From positions 155,724,051 through 155,788,050 of the forward strand of contig CM072511.1 in NCBI GenBank assembly GCA_036898135.1: 64,000 nt of DNA. Direction: 5' to 3'. Of the stretch, positions 1 to 11,037 are shown one piece after another. The notes under the pieces were generated by a model, which saw only the letters and a list, made by a program, of their open reading frames with translations, was not told where the DNA came from and did not search any database. The stretch is from Oncomelania hupensis. Its lineage: Eukaryota > Mollusca > Gastropoda > Littorinimorpha > Pomatiopsidae. Each line of letters starts with the position of its first letter. Position 1 is the first letter of the stretch. A program made the translations under genes and the position numbers.

Positions 1-340
1 CGAACCCCCGTTTACAAAAACAAAATAGAATACAAACATCATTATAAATTATCAACAAAACACATACATATAAAATGCCTACATCGCTAAATAATAACAC
101 CATAGGAAGCCCTAGTGACCACCTGGCAGAAAGCGTCCAATATTCCCAAGCTGATCCAACAGACCTCATACACAAACAAGGAGTCTTGTCCCGGAAGAGT
201 TTTCAAGAAAAAAGGTAGGAGACTGGTCTAGCGAAGAAGACGATAGTATAGCAGATTGATAGAAAAGAGCAGGAATGTGAAAGAGCAAATGAGAAAGACA
301 GCAACAGTGGGAATTTAAAGCACTAAATTTCCAGAAAGTG
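1..340 (-). repeat. REP-A interspersed repeat, partial at window edge
   Basis: Nearly identical to the stretches at 2.75-3.08, 8.85-9.17, 23.31-23.65 and 27.8-28.1 kb. The left part is outside the window. It stops at 340, about 45 bp short of the end of the full copies, where the others continue into a TATAAATAG-containing segment. Orientation is set by the 3' end, which in full copies lies to the left. No convincing protein is encoded. Confidence 0.85.
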
Positions 341-1482
341 CGTTAGTAGTAAGAAAGAACTGGACGAGATTGTGTTTGATAATAATTGTATGTATTATAT
401 TTGTTTGAAAAGTTGTTTTTTTTTCTTCTGTTCTTCCTTTCTTATTGGCTGAGATGCAATGTGCTGAATTCTCCATTGTGGGTAATACACATTTGTTGAC
501 TTGATCATCTTCGGTTCCTGAAACAACCGGCAAGGGGTGGTTGAAAAGTAGCTCTCTAGTGAAAATGGCTAATTACCATTAGCACTGCATTTGCATGAAA
601 CAAAATGTATAGTGGGGCCTTACAGCTACAGACTAACTTCTGAGTTCTTATTTCTTATCCCACAGTGACGAGAGCGGCGCTTAAGTATTTAGAAGACCAC
701 TTTTAGTGGTAGGTTTAACATGTAAACGTCAGTCTTCATACAGTGCATTTCTTGGCTCGATTTGACGTTGCTCTTCATTCATAACTTCATTCATCAGCAC
801 AACTTATGTTATCTGATGAATAAAAATTGATACAACAACTTCATTCATAACTTTGTTTCGTGACATAACGGAGGAACATAGGGGGCTGGAAAATGGGAAT
901 TTGGATTGGATACGGAGCGTGGGTGGGGTGGTGTGAGTAGCGAGGAGGTGAGGGGTAAGCGGGAGGGGGTTATCTCTGTGGCGGGGTGGTAAAAACGATT
1001 TGGCATCTTGCGAATGCTAATGCTGCACACAAATATAACATGCTTCTCCATACCTGTCATTGCCCAATTGAACTACTGAGTTTAGTTTCAGTGGGTAGAT
1101 TAACGTCCCCGGACACAGTGCGTATAGGGGACAAAAGAACTGCTGAACTAGATACAGCCGTTATTCCTTTTACTGTCCCCCCCCCCCCCCCCCCTTCACA
1201 ATTATATCCCTTCAGTTCATCCACAATCATATTCCCGTCTCCTTTCAATTCATAGTTTCATTTCTTTGAGAGTTACCGTCCTTATATTTCATTGATAAAT
1301 TATGTCCCTTGAAATCCTTCATATTTCAATGGTTGAAGTTATCGTCCTTGAGTTTCATTCATCTTTTCATAAAGTGCTTCGAGGTGATCGAAATTGCAAG
1401 AAGAAGAAAAAAAGGTCTCATTCACGCTACGAGACGATTATTGTGTTTATAGAGCTGTCAAGATTAGGCGTTGCGAAATGTT
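341..1482. other. No gene seen; minor repeat fragments
   Basis: Three things are visible. At 538-640 there is a copy of repeat D (GGTTGAAAAGTAGCTC... CCTTACAG) also found near 12.4 and 23.75 kb. At about 799-838 there is a short segment ending ...GATGAATAAAAATTGATAC plus CAA units, which recurs at 6.64 kb as the 3' end of a small retro-insert. A poly-C run lies at about 1178-1194. Reading frames here are short and lack protein-like composition. Confidence 0.5.
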
Positions 1483-1483
1483 C

Positions 1484-1568
<85 letters not shown>
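1483..1568. repeat. (AAT)n microsatellite
   Basis: About 28 uninterrupted trinucleotide units. The long isoleucine run in one frame is an artefact of this. Confidence 0.97.
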
Positions 1569-1570
<2 letters not shown>

Positions 1571-1979
1571 TCAAACTTTTTTTATACAATATTAATGAAT
1601 GAATGAAAATTTACTTAGGGCATAAATATTTTCACACCAGATGCATGATCCCTGGTCTGTAAAAAATAAAAAATCTAATAATGTCTAACATTTGCACAAA
1701 GTGAATCAAAACTTTATGTCCAAGAGTTCTAAAGCTAATTTGCCATTGCAGTAAATATGGCTTCTCCTGTGGGTTCGGGCACTGAATAGAATAGAACCAG
1801 TGTTTCCCGGTGTGCCGTAAGAGGCGACTAACAGGGGTAATGTCAGCACGGCATTACGAGGCGAATGTCTTCTACACCATAGACCAATATAATAATATAT
1901 ATTATGGTCTATGTCTACACAGAAGTCACGGCCAGGGCAGAGCAACCTCACGTTATTATAGGTTCAACGATCACGTGTT

Positions 1980-2544
1980 CGGGGCCAAAGCGAGCCACAC
2001 TGTACTCGTAGAATTAGGCTGTGCCCCTGGAGAGGATTGGGTCATGCCAGTTCTTTCTTGCCCAAGAAAAGATTAAAAGAACTACTCACTCCATACCGGA
2101 TCGGTCGTCGCCCGTGTCACCAAGGACCGCGCCTTCCGTTGGCCACCAGGACGGAGGTGATAAGTGGGTTACTGGTGGACAACTCAACAAGATCCGCACG
2201 AGAGACAACATCGTCATAGGAACCTGGAATGTCAGGACCCTAATTTCGGATGGAAAATTAGAAGAACTGGCATACGAGCTGGACCACTATCGATGAAACA
2301 TTTTAGGTATCAGTGAACTGCACTGGGGAAAGGCCTAGGTAAAACAACGACCGACAAAGGCCACAAGCTTTATTTCAGCGGGAGAGATGACAGGCACAAA
2401 CACGGCGTTGGATTCTTGGTCCATATTCTAGCCACTGTCTTGGGTTACCGCCCAGTCTCCAGTAGACTCATTACCATCCGTCTGAGAGCAGCCCCTTTCA
2501 ACATCACCATCATCCAGGCCTATGTCCCAACATCAGACTATGAC
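1980..2544 (+). pseudogene. LINE-1 copy A, 5' part (APE-type endonuclease), degenerate
   Basis: Translation in pieces gives an apurinic-type endonuclease start with IGTWNVRTL, then GKLEELAYELDHYR, a stop, and ILGISELHW. After a frameshift come HGVGFLV, SSRLITIRLRAAPFNITI and YVPTSDYD. These are motifs of the endonuclease domain of RTE-like non-LTR retrotransposons often annotated as endonuclease-reverse transcriptase. Stops and frameshifts make this copy dead. The 5' boundary is unclear; non-coding leader-like sequence extends back to about 1.8 kb. The reading resumes at 3263 after a nested REP-A insertion with an 11 bp target duplication. Confidence 0.85.
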
Positions 2545-3251
2545 TGATTGATTGATTGGTTTATTGTTGCTTTAGGTCCAGCGGACTCTTCCGAGCCAAA
2601 TCAGGACCGGACAACCCCCGATCCGCATAAAAGATCTGCCGAAACAACCCTAGTGGGAAAATTGAATGCCCTCCACCGGCCAGTCACTTTACAATAAAGA
2701 CATCCCACGCGGGGGACGGCTGAGGGCTGACCTCAACTACGCGAACACCCCGGTTACAAAAACAAAATAAAATACAACCATCATTATAAATCATCAACAA
2801 AACACATACATATAAAATGCCTATAGTGCGAAATAATACAATCATAGGAAGCCCTAGTGACCACCCGGCAGAAAGCGTCCAACACTCCCAAGCTGATCCA
2901 ACAGACCTCATACACAAACAAGGAGTCTTGTCCAGGAAGAGTTTTCAAGAAAAAAGGTAGGTCATTGATCTAGCGAAGAAGAAGAAAGTATAGCAGAGGG
3001 ATAGGACAGATCAGGAATGGGAAAGAGCAAATGATGAAGACAGCGACAGTGGGAATTTAAAGCACTAAATTTCCAGAAAGTGGGGATACTATTTATACTG
3101 AAACCCCCGGCACTCCAACGGGGGGAACTGTTGCCGCAGTGAATTAGTCATGCCTACAAAGGCAAGACAGGTTTTCAACTGGGGCTTTCACTGTTCCCTT
3201 TATAGGTTAGAACAATCTACAGTGACAAGATTGCTCATGACCCCAAGGGGA
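2545..3251 (-). mobile_element. REP-A copy nested in LINE-1 copy A
   Basis: The 707 bp insert is flanked by a perfect 11 bp duplication, CAGACTATGAC, at 2534-2544 and 3252-3262. Removing it rejoins the endonuclease reading (TSDYD then DRKDD). On the minus strand the element ends with AGTCCGCTGGACCTAAAGC and a short AATCA-type tail. This copy carries about 129 bp more at its 5' side (3123-3251) than the other copies, so it may be closest to full length. Confidence 0.9.
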
Positions 3252-3262
3252 CAGACTATGAC

Positions 3263-5830
3263 GACAGAAAAGATGATAATTTCTATGAACATCTGCAGGC
3301 TGTCCTTGACCAAGTGCCGAGGAATGACATAGTCATAGTGCAAGGCGATTGGAATGCCATTGTTGGCCAAGATGCGTACCACAATTAGGGAAACATAGGT
3401 GGACCCCACAGCAATAACAAGACAAATGACAGATGTCTGAGACTCTTGGAATTTGCCAGATACAACAATCCGATATTGGCAGACACGGTTTGTCACCATA
3501 ATAAATCCAGACGATGGACTTGGCACAGTTTCAGCAATAGAGCATCACAACCAGATCGACTACATCATGGTACTGTAGTAAAAAAAAAAAAAACGCTTCA
3601 GATCAAGCGTCAATACTGGCAGGACACGCAATTTTCCAGGAGCAGACATCGGAAATGCCCACGATCTCGTGATGAGGTCTTTCCGGCTCCACTTGAAGAG
3701 AGTAAACACAGCAAAATGCACCAGACTGAAGTTCGACCTGGACAAACTGCAAACAACTTGAGGTGGCAGAAATATTCCAAGCCATATTTGGGGGGAACTT
3801 TGCACCACTGCTCATTTTGGGGGCTGGTGAAGTAGATGTCAACACTATGACCAACACCTTCAAGTCATTTGTGACAGATGCCGCCACTGAGATCTCTGGC
3901 CAGCACCGTCCAAAGAAGAAACCGTTGATCACACCTGAACTTTTGGACCTGTGTGATAAACGAAGAGAGATGAAAAAGAAAAAGAACACCTCACATGGAG
4001 CAGATACCTACCGAAAAATAAAAAAGCGACATCCGAAAAGCCATGCGTACATCAAAAGAGAACTGGATAGAAGTTCAATGCGAGGAAATAGAGAACAGTC
4101 TGAACAAGAACAACAGCAAGAAGACCTACCAGACTGTGAAGCGGCTGACAAGTGTTAAACAGCCCAAGGTCCACACGATCCAAAGCAAGTCTGGTATTTC
4201 CATTACAGAAGAACAAGAAGTCTTGGATAGATGGACAGAGTACTGCTCTGACCTCTACATCCACATCCCAAACGGAGACCTATCAGGTCTAGAACGTCCC
4301 CAGAACAAAGAAGAAGAAGAAATCCTCCCAATTCTCCGAGAAGTTGAGGCAGCAGTGCAATCGCTGAAGAAGTGGAAGTCAGCGGGAGTGGTCAACATAC
4401 CCGCGGAAGTGCCCTCACCATTATCTGTAACACGATCGGTCGGAGTGACGAGCGGCCTACTCCATGGACCCAGTCTCTTGTCATCACTCTTTCCAAAAAG
4501 GGTAACCTTCAGTAGTGTGAAAACTACCGCACCATCAGCCTGATCGGCCATCCCAAGTTCTCCTGAAAAGAATACTCAACAGGTTGAAACCCCAAGCTGA
4601 ACAAATCATAGCTTAAGAACAAGCAGGATTCAGGGCAGAGCGAAGTACCACTGAACAGATTTTCAACCTCAGAATAATTTGCTATGAATACCTACAGCAC
4701 CAAGAACATCTATATCACGTGTTTGTAGATTTCAAGAAAGCTTTTGACCGACTCTGGCATTCAGCTCTGTGGGCAAACCATGAGAGTGTACAAAATCAGC
4801 CATAACATTATTGAGGTCATCAAAGGCCTGTATGACAAGGCTACTAATGCAGTCATCCACAACAGCGCCATCGGGAACTAGTTCCGAAAAAATACAATCG
4901 ACGTGCGTCAAGTATGCCTACTCTCTCCAACACTCTCCGCATCTTCCTTGAGCGCATTATGTGAGATGCCCAGCACGAAGGCATCGTCAGCATAGGGGTT
5001 AGAGCAATCTCCAACCTTTGCTTTGCGGATGACATTGATAGATTCGCTGGAGAAGAACAAGAGCTTGAACAGCAGGTATAGAGGCTTGACACTACCTCCA
5101 GAGCCATTGGAATGGAAATAATTGCAGAGAAGACCAAAATGATAACCAACAAATCAATGACATCAACACGGACACCAAAGTCTAAGGCCATCCCTCAACA
5201 CGGTGCATGGCTTCAAATATTTAGGAGCCATTATATTAGACAATGGGTCCCGAACTGAAATCCTCTCCAGAAATGCACAAACAACTGCTGCCCTCACAAG
5301 GTTCAAGCCCATTTGGAAAGACAGAACCATCAGTCTATACTCCAAGGTAAGGCTGCTTCGCTCCCTTGTCATCTCCATCCATTTTCCTATACGCTTGCGA
5401 AACATGGACCCTCACAGCAGATCTACAACGAAGAATACAAAGCATGAAGATGAGGCGCTACAGAAGACTTCTGGGTATTTTCTATGCCCAGCACATCATC
5501 AACGACGAAGACCGACAGACCATCACACAAGCCATTAGACAACACGATGACCTGCTTACAGTGGTGAAGAAACGGAAACTCCGATGGTATGGCCACGTCA
5601 CAAGAGCATCAAGCCTTGCAAAGACAATTCTGCAAGGCACGGTGCAAGTAGTCAAAAGAAGAGGGAGACAGAAAAAGAGTTGGGAAGACAACATTCGAGA
5701 ATGGACTGGCTTGTCATTGAGCGAAGCCATGTGGGTTGCTGAGGACAGAGAAAGATGGAGTACGCTAGTTAAACGAACATCTTTGGTGCCCCAACGACTT
5801 TCGAGTTTCGGGACAGGATAGGACAGGATG
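3263..5830 (+). pseudogene. LINE-1 copy A, remainder (endonuclease end, RT, C-terminal domain), degenerate
   Basis: Continues the endonuclease (VQGDWNAIVGQDA, RRWTWHS) through a linker (KHRPKKK, TPELLDLCDKRRE) into the reverse transcriptase. Visible RT pieces are EQAGFRAERSTTEQIF, VFVDFKKAFDRLWH and the catalytic FADDID. The end is a conserved C-terminal segment with RKLRWYGHVTR, GRQKKSWEDNI and PQRLSS. Numerous frameshifts and stops are present, so it encodes no active enzyme. The 3' end is GGGACAGGATAGGACAGG, the decayed (GGATA)n tail of this family. It can be compared directly with copies B (6.1-7.24 kb) and C (58.6-59.4 kb). Confidence 0.9.
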
Positions 5831-6114
5831 GCTTATCTCTCTTAGAACAGAGGCACAGGCACCCAATAGATTAACGCGGCGGTGCGGGACGACCATGATC
5901 CAAGGTGTTGTTGTAAATGAACCAAACGGGAGTATAGTACTGTGTGCCTGTAGTACTAAGTGACGCCTAATGACTGTTTCAAACAAACAATCTCTTTGCT
6001 AAACTCCGCGAATTGAGGTTTTCGATGAACCGAGTGCCATTTTAAGCTGCGTACAGGCTTATTTGATAACTTTCACCTCATTAATGTAAATTGTTAAACT
6101 CTTCTATGATCAGA

Positions 6115-7242
6115 ACTGCACTGGTAGCCTTGTCACACTAGTCATCAAAAGCCTGTATGACAAGGCTACCAGTGCAGTCCTCCATAACAGCGCCAGGGGA
6201 AACTGGTTCAGAACAACAATCAATGTGCGTCAAGGATGCCTACTCTCTCCAACATTCGTCAGCATCTTCCTAGAGCGCATCATTTCAGATGCCTTTGCAG
6301 ATCACGAAGGCACAGGCAGCATAGGGGGTAGAGCAATCTCCAACCTTCGTTTTGTGGATGACATTGATGGATTGGCTGGAGAAGAACAAGAACAGCTGGT
6401 ACAGAGGCTTGACACCACCTCCAGAGCATATGGAATACAAATAAGTGCAGAGAAGACCCAAATGATGACCACCAACACCAATGGCATCAACATGGACATC
6501 AGAGTCCAAGGCCAATCCCTCAACACAGTGCACAGCTTCAAATATTTAGGAACCATTGTATTAGACAATGGGTCTCGACAGGAAGTCCTCTCCAGGGCTT
6601 CTTGTCTCCATTCTCATAGGACAAGGGAGTCTGACTACAACTTATGTTAATCTGATGAATAAAAATGGATACAACAACAACAACAACCTCTCCAGGATCG
6701 CACAAACAACTGCTGCTCTGGCAAGGTTAAAGCCCATTTGGAAAGACAAGACCATCAGTATACATTCCAAGGTAAGGCTGCTGCGTTCCCTTGTCATCTC
6801 CATCTTCCTATACGTTTACGAAACATGGATCCTCACAGCAGATCTACAACGAAGAATACAAAGCATGGAGATTAGGTGCTACAGAAGATTTCTGAGTGTT
6901 TCCTATACTTAGCACATCAACAAAGACGAAGTCCGACAGACCATCACACAAGCCATTGGACAACATGAGGACCTGCTCACAGTGGTGAAGAAACGGAAGC
7001 TCCGATGGTATGGCCACGTCACAAGAGCATCAGTTCTTGCAAAGACCATCCTGCAAGGTACAATGCAAGGAGGCAGAAGAAGAGGGAGACCGAAGAAGAG
7101 GTAGGAGGACAACATTCGAGAATGAAATGAATGAATCAACGAAACCATCAGGATTGCTGAGGACGGAGAAAGACGGAGTACGTTGGTTAAACGATCATCT
7201 GTGGTGCCCCAACGACCTCAGAGTAACGGGATAGGATAGGAT
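6115..7242 (+). pseudogene. LINE-1 copy B, 5'-truncated RT and C-terminus
   Basis: Starts within the RT at VIKSLYDKATSAVLHNSA and is open through RQGCLLSPTF, FLERIISDAF and the catalytic region, which reads FVDDIDGLA. The usual alanine of the A-D-D motif is valine. A 91 bp insert at 6597-6687 breaks it. The rest runs through RKLRWYGHVTR and the C-terminal region to the GGGATAGGATAGGATC tail. The 5' end carries a perfect 21 bp inverted repeat (6115-6135 and 6158-6178). Dead copy, but less decayed than copy A. Confidence 0.88.
6597..6687 (+). mobile_element. 91 bp 3'-end retro-insert with (CAA)n tail
   Basis: Flanked by a perfect 9 bp duplication, CTCTCCAGG, at 6588-6596 and 6688-6696, inside LINE-1 copy B. 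It contains GATGAATAAAAATGGATAC followed by five ACA/CAA units. The same 3' end occurs at about 799-838. This is the pattern of a severely 5'-truncated LINE or SINE copy with AATAAA and a CAA tail. Confidence 0.88.
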
Positions 7243-7479
7243 CTATGATAGTTAAGCTTACACGCTTATGGCAATATTTCAAAAAGTTTAAACAAATTCA
7301 GCATAAAGATCACAAGCATGAGTGAAGAGGCCGAAAGACAGACATTTGGAACTAGTTTCACACGTACTGGAAAGCTCCGACAGCATGTAGAAACCATACA
7401 CAGAGGAATTGTGGGTGCACAGAGTAATCAAACTTAAAGTGAGTCGGAGACTTTTTTCTTTATAAAAACAACAAGGAAG

Positions 7480-7490
<11 letters not shown>

Positions 7491-7564
<74 letters not shown>

Positions 7565-7602
7565 GAAATAGAGAGAGAGAGAGAGAGGGTGAGTGAGAGA
7601 GA
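7491..7602. repeat. (GA)n microsatellite
   Basis: Interrupted GA dinucleotide run inside the foldback element. Serine/leucine-rich frames through it are artefacts. Confidence 0.95.
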
Positions 7603-7641
7603 GACAGAGAGTACAGAGAGGTTGAAAAATAACTGTATTGA

Positions 7642-7877
7642 TGCTGCTGCTGCATCGGGAAACTCTGGGCCGCCTCCCCCGGGGAAGGCGTAGTCGCAGC
7701 CAGTGGCGCGCCCAAACCCTACCTACCTAACATTATTTTGTGAAATTTTGAAATATTTTGCTGGTGGAGCAAACCGGAGTACCCAGAGAAAACCCCCGAG
7801 ACGTTGCCCGAGTCGAAAGTAAATAATATTCGGAGAAACATAACGCCCAGATGCTGGCTCGAACCCACACCTGTCAT
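7642..7877 (-). mobile_element. SINE-L (tRNA-Leu/Ser-like), 5'-truncated
   Basis: Flanked by TGTATTGA at 7634-7641 and 7878-7885. The same flank without insert is present at 16757-16764 (TGCATTGA), an empty site. On the minus strand it begins at a B-box-like GTGGGTTCGAGCC, so the A-box half is lost, and continues into the body shared with 19.14-19.35 and 38.24-38.55 kb. It ends at the left in GCA units. Confidence 0.88.
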
Positions 7878-8353
7878 TGTATTGACAATTACTTATAAAC
7901 TTTGGTGATCTTATAGTGGCAGAATGTACTCGCTGACTCCTGATTTTATTCACAGTGACCAGTGCCGCCCGTAATGACCCGTGCGTCTGGTATACAAGTT
8001 AGTTTTGTTGTTGTTTTTTAAAGAAAAAGGTCTCCGACTCACTTTAAGTTTGATTTCTCTGTGCACCCACAATTCCTCTGTATATGGTTTCTACATGCTG
8101 AACGTGTGAAACTAGTTCCAAATGTCTGTCTTTCGGCCTGTTCACTCATGCTTGTGATCTTTATGCTGAATTTGTGTAACCTTTTTGAAATATTGCCAAA
8201 AGCGTGTAAGCTTAACTATGCGCTGTGAAATCTAACAAAAACAAACAAACAACCTCAGGCATAACTATATCACCTGTGACTGAAAGACTGTGAACAGGTA
8301 GGGTACTTACGTCAGAGCTCATCGAAGACAGAGCTGACGATACTGGTTTGCTC

Positions 8354-8618
<265 letters not shown>

Positions 8619-8661
8619 ATGGGGGATTAGCTAGTCCTGTCAAAGTTCCACCCTAATCTAA

Positions 8662-9206
8662 CATTACATTATTATTGCTTTAGGTCAAGCGGACTCTTCC
8701 GAGCCAAATCAGGACCGGACAACCCCCGATCCGCATAAAAGATCTGCTGAAACAACCCTAGTAGTAAAACCGAAAGCTCTCCACCAGCCAGTCACTTTAC
8801 AATAAAGACATCCCACGCAAGGGACGGCTGAGGCTTCACCCCAACTTATCGAACCCCCGTTTACAAAAACAAAATAGAATACAAACATCATTATAAATTA
8901 TCAACAAAACACATACATATTAATGCCTACATTGCTAAATAATAACATCATAGGAAGCCCTAGTGACCACCTGGCAGAAAGCGTCCAATATTCCCAAGCT
9001 GATCCAACAGACCTCATACACAAATAAGGAGTCTTGTCCCGGAAGAGTTTTCAAGAAGCGAAGAAGACGATAGTATAGCAGATTGATAGAACAGAGCAGG
9101 AATGAGAAAGAGCAATTGAGAAAGACAGCGACAGTGGGAATTTAAAGCACTAAATTTCCAGAAAGTGGGGATACTATTTATACTGAAACCCCCGGCACCC
9201 CAACCC
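8662..9206 (-). repeat. REP-A copy
   Basis: Full-type copy. The plus strand reads ATTGCTTTAGGTCAAGCGG at the left and ends CCCCGGCACCCCAAC at the right, directly against the LINE RNase H fragment. Left flank has ACATTACATTATT, the family tail. Confidence 0.88.
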
Positions 9207-10404
9207 AGTCTTTTATTTCTGTTCTCGTGATTATTAATATTTTTTATGTTCCACCTCCTTCACACCCCCACAAGCTAACTGACAGCCGTCAAGCGAAACC
9301 AACCCCATTATCAACTTCAATCTCACATCCTGCAAAAAGACCGAAACTTCCGAAGCTGTTTTATAAGCAACTTTATCTAGAACAATGTTCATTGTATAAA
9401 GGATATGAACATCTTTTTACGGACGGGTCGAAGAAAGGAGGCTCCGTTGCAGCTGCGTTGGTCTCTGGGAGACACCTCGACCAGCTTTTGCAACAGCGTA
9501 TACCTGATTTTTGTTCTGCTTATATAGCTGAGCTCAAGACAATTCAGTTAGCTATGAAGCAGGTTTATCAATCCAAAAGATCCTCATTTTTAATCATGTC
9601 TGATTCACTGTCAGCACTTCAGGCTCTTTCCCGAGAAAGATATCGCACCCTTTTATGGCCGAGATCGATCCATGACCTCCACACACAACTTGTTGTGAGG
9701 GTAAAAAGATAGTTTTTATGTGGGTACCTAGTCACATGGGCATCCGCGGCAATATTTCAGTGGACAAAGCGGCTAAAGAAGCTCTGCATCTAGATTTCCC
9801 TTCAGAGGTTTTTCAATTTGTTCCATACTCTGGCCTGCGTTGTATGACTTGGTCTTATTGTAAACAGCTGTGGCAGACTGAATGGTCTAATCAAATCAAT
9901 AACAATTTATTTCAAATTCTTCCAGATTATTCTGATTCTTTGCCCAACTTTGCGTCCACTCGCAAAGAAGAATCTGTTTTGGCTCGCCTTCATATCGGGC
10001 ATACTTATGTCACCCATAGTGTTCTTTTAAAAGGAGAAGAACCACCGTGGTGCTTTGCATGTGATAAGTCCTTTTCCGTCCGCCATTTTATGTTTGAATG
10101 TGCTGATCTAGTTGATAAAAGAGAAAGATATTTTGGTTCGATAGCTTTAAATGAGATTTTAAAGGTTTGCAACAGTAAACACCTGTTTCAATTTTTACAT
10201 GATGTTGGTTGGTTTTACCGCATATAGGTCATGTCGTCTTGTTTATATTCTTGGTGAAATTTTGTTAGTAAGGCTGGTTTTATTGACATATTTTCTCATA
10301 CTTAAATGTTAGTAGTTTAGTCTGATTTTACTTAGTTTTGTGTGGTCCTGATTCTGCTCTTGGCAGTCCGCTGGACCCTATAAACATTGAATATATATCT
10401 ATCT
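9207..10404 (+). pseudogene. LINE-2 fragment: RNase H domain and 3' UTR
   Basis: The translation carries all four RNase H acidic positions: FTDGSKKGG, AYIAELKTIQLA, IMSDSLSAL and VDKAAKEA. WVPSHMGIRGN supplies the conserved histidine. After it come a C-terminal stretch with a zinc-knuckle-like CFACDKSFSVRHFMFEC and a stop at about 10227. A single frameshift in an A run near 9702-9706 separates two otherwise open halves. This is the tail domain of an RNase H-bearing LINE (Jockey/I-like group); the RT is missing. The 3' UTR ends GTCCGCTGGACCCTATAAAC, matching the end of REP-A. Confidence 0.88.
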
Positions 10405-10774
10405 ACAGCCGGCTGTCGCTTCAAAAATGGTGATCAAATGACATTGCCATACTCCACGTGAGATCGGACCAAGACCTTGAACACAAGGTCAAAACTATTT
10501 TTGTCCCGAAATGCCAAGGGTCTTTTTACGACTCTAATTATCTGATTTGCCTTACTGTTTGCTTTTTGAATGTGCTGATCAAAACATATGCTACCCGTTT
10601 CTCACATTCGCCCCAATTCAATCTACCCCCAACATTGAAATTCTTGAGTGGTAATTTACAGTGTTTCTACAACATGCAGGTTGTAATGTTGTTATCTGGA
10701 CTTGTGTACATGTATGTGTACAACAATACATATCACACTCAGGCCGAAGGGCAGCCAGAATTCCTTTCACATCA
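10405..10774. other. No gene seen
   Basis: No supported coding frame. Sequence such as GCCTTACTGTTTGCTTTTTG looks like non-coding retroelement debris but could not be assigned. Confidence 0.4.
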
Positions 10775-10935
10775 CAGGGGCATTACTCAAGTTAGGTGCC
10801 TTATCCTCTATTGCAAAGCGGTAGATAGCGCACAGACTTACGAATGATTGAGTCCTCATTCTCTGATACGTAAGCGTGTGCGCTATCTACCGCTTTGCTG
10901 TAAGGCTAAAGGCACTCACCTTGTGTAATGCCCTG
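10775..10935. mobile_element. MITE-like foldback, family M1
   Basis: Left end CAGGGGCATTACTCAAG and the complement of the right end, CAGGGCATTACACAAGG, match. The inner arms also pair (AAAGCGGTAGATAGCGCACA against TGTGCGCTATCTACCGCTTT, with 1-2 mismatches outside). The same terminal sequence occurs at 24094-24275. No ORF. Confidence 0.8.
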
Positions 10936-11037
10936 GCGAACATCTTGCACACCTCTTACTGCAGGTTGGTCACGTACTTCCATCTTGTTGTTGTGTTGTA
11001 TAAATACACATTCATACACACAAGTATACAAACACGC

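Larger units (their letters stand above)
7247..8219. mobile_element. Foldback DNA element with ~220 bp inverted arms
   Basis: The left arm, about 7247-7474, is the inverted complement of the right arm, about 8003-8219, with only scattered mismatches and one 14 bp indel. For example, GTTAAGCTTACACGCTT at the left edge and AAGCGTGTAAGCTTAAC at the right. The interior holds a GA microsatellite, a repeat D segment and a nested SINE. No transposase is encoded. The left edge abuts the tail of LINE-1 copy B. A target duplication was not identified. Confidence 0.85.

Noticed and set aside
1873..1914. Palindrome around CATAGACCAATATAATAATA as a regulatory site
   Set aside because: AT-rich imperfect hairpin of 36-40 bp in LINE leader-like sequence; too little to assign a role.
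2684..2917. Short minus-strand protein encoded by REP-A
   Set aside because: The frame is not kept open in the other copies, so the repeat is treated as non-coding.
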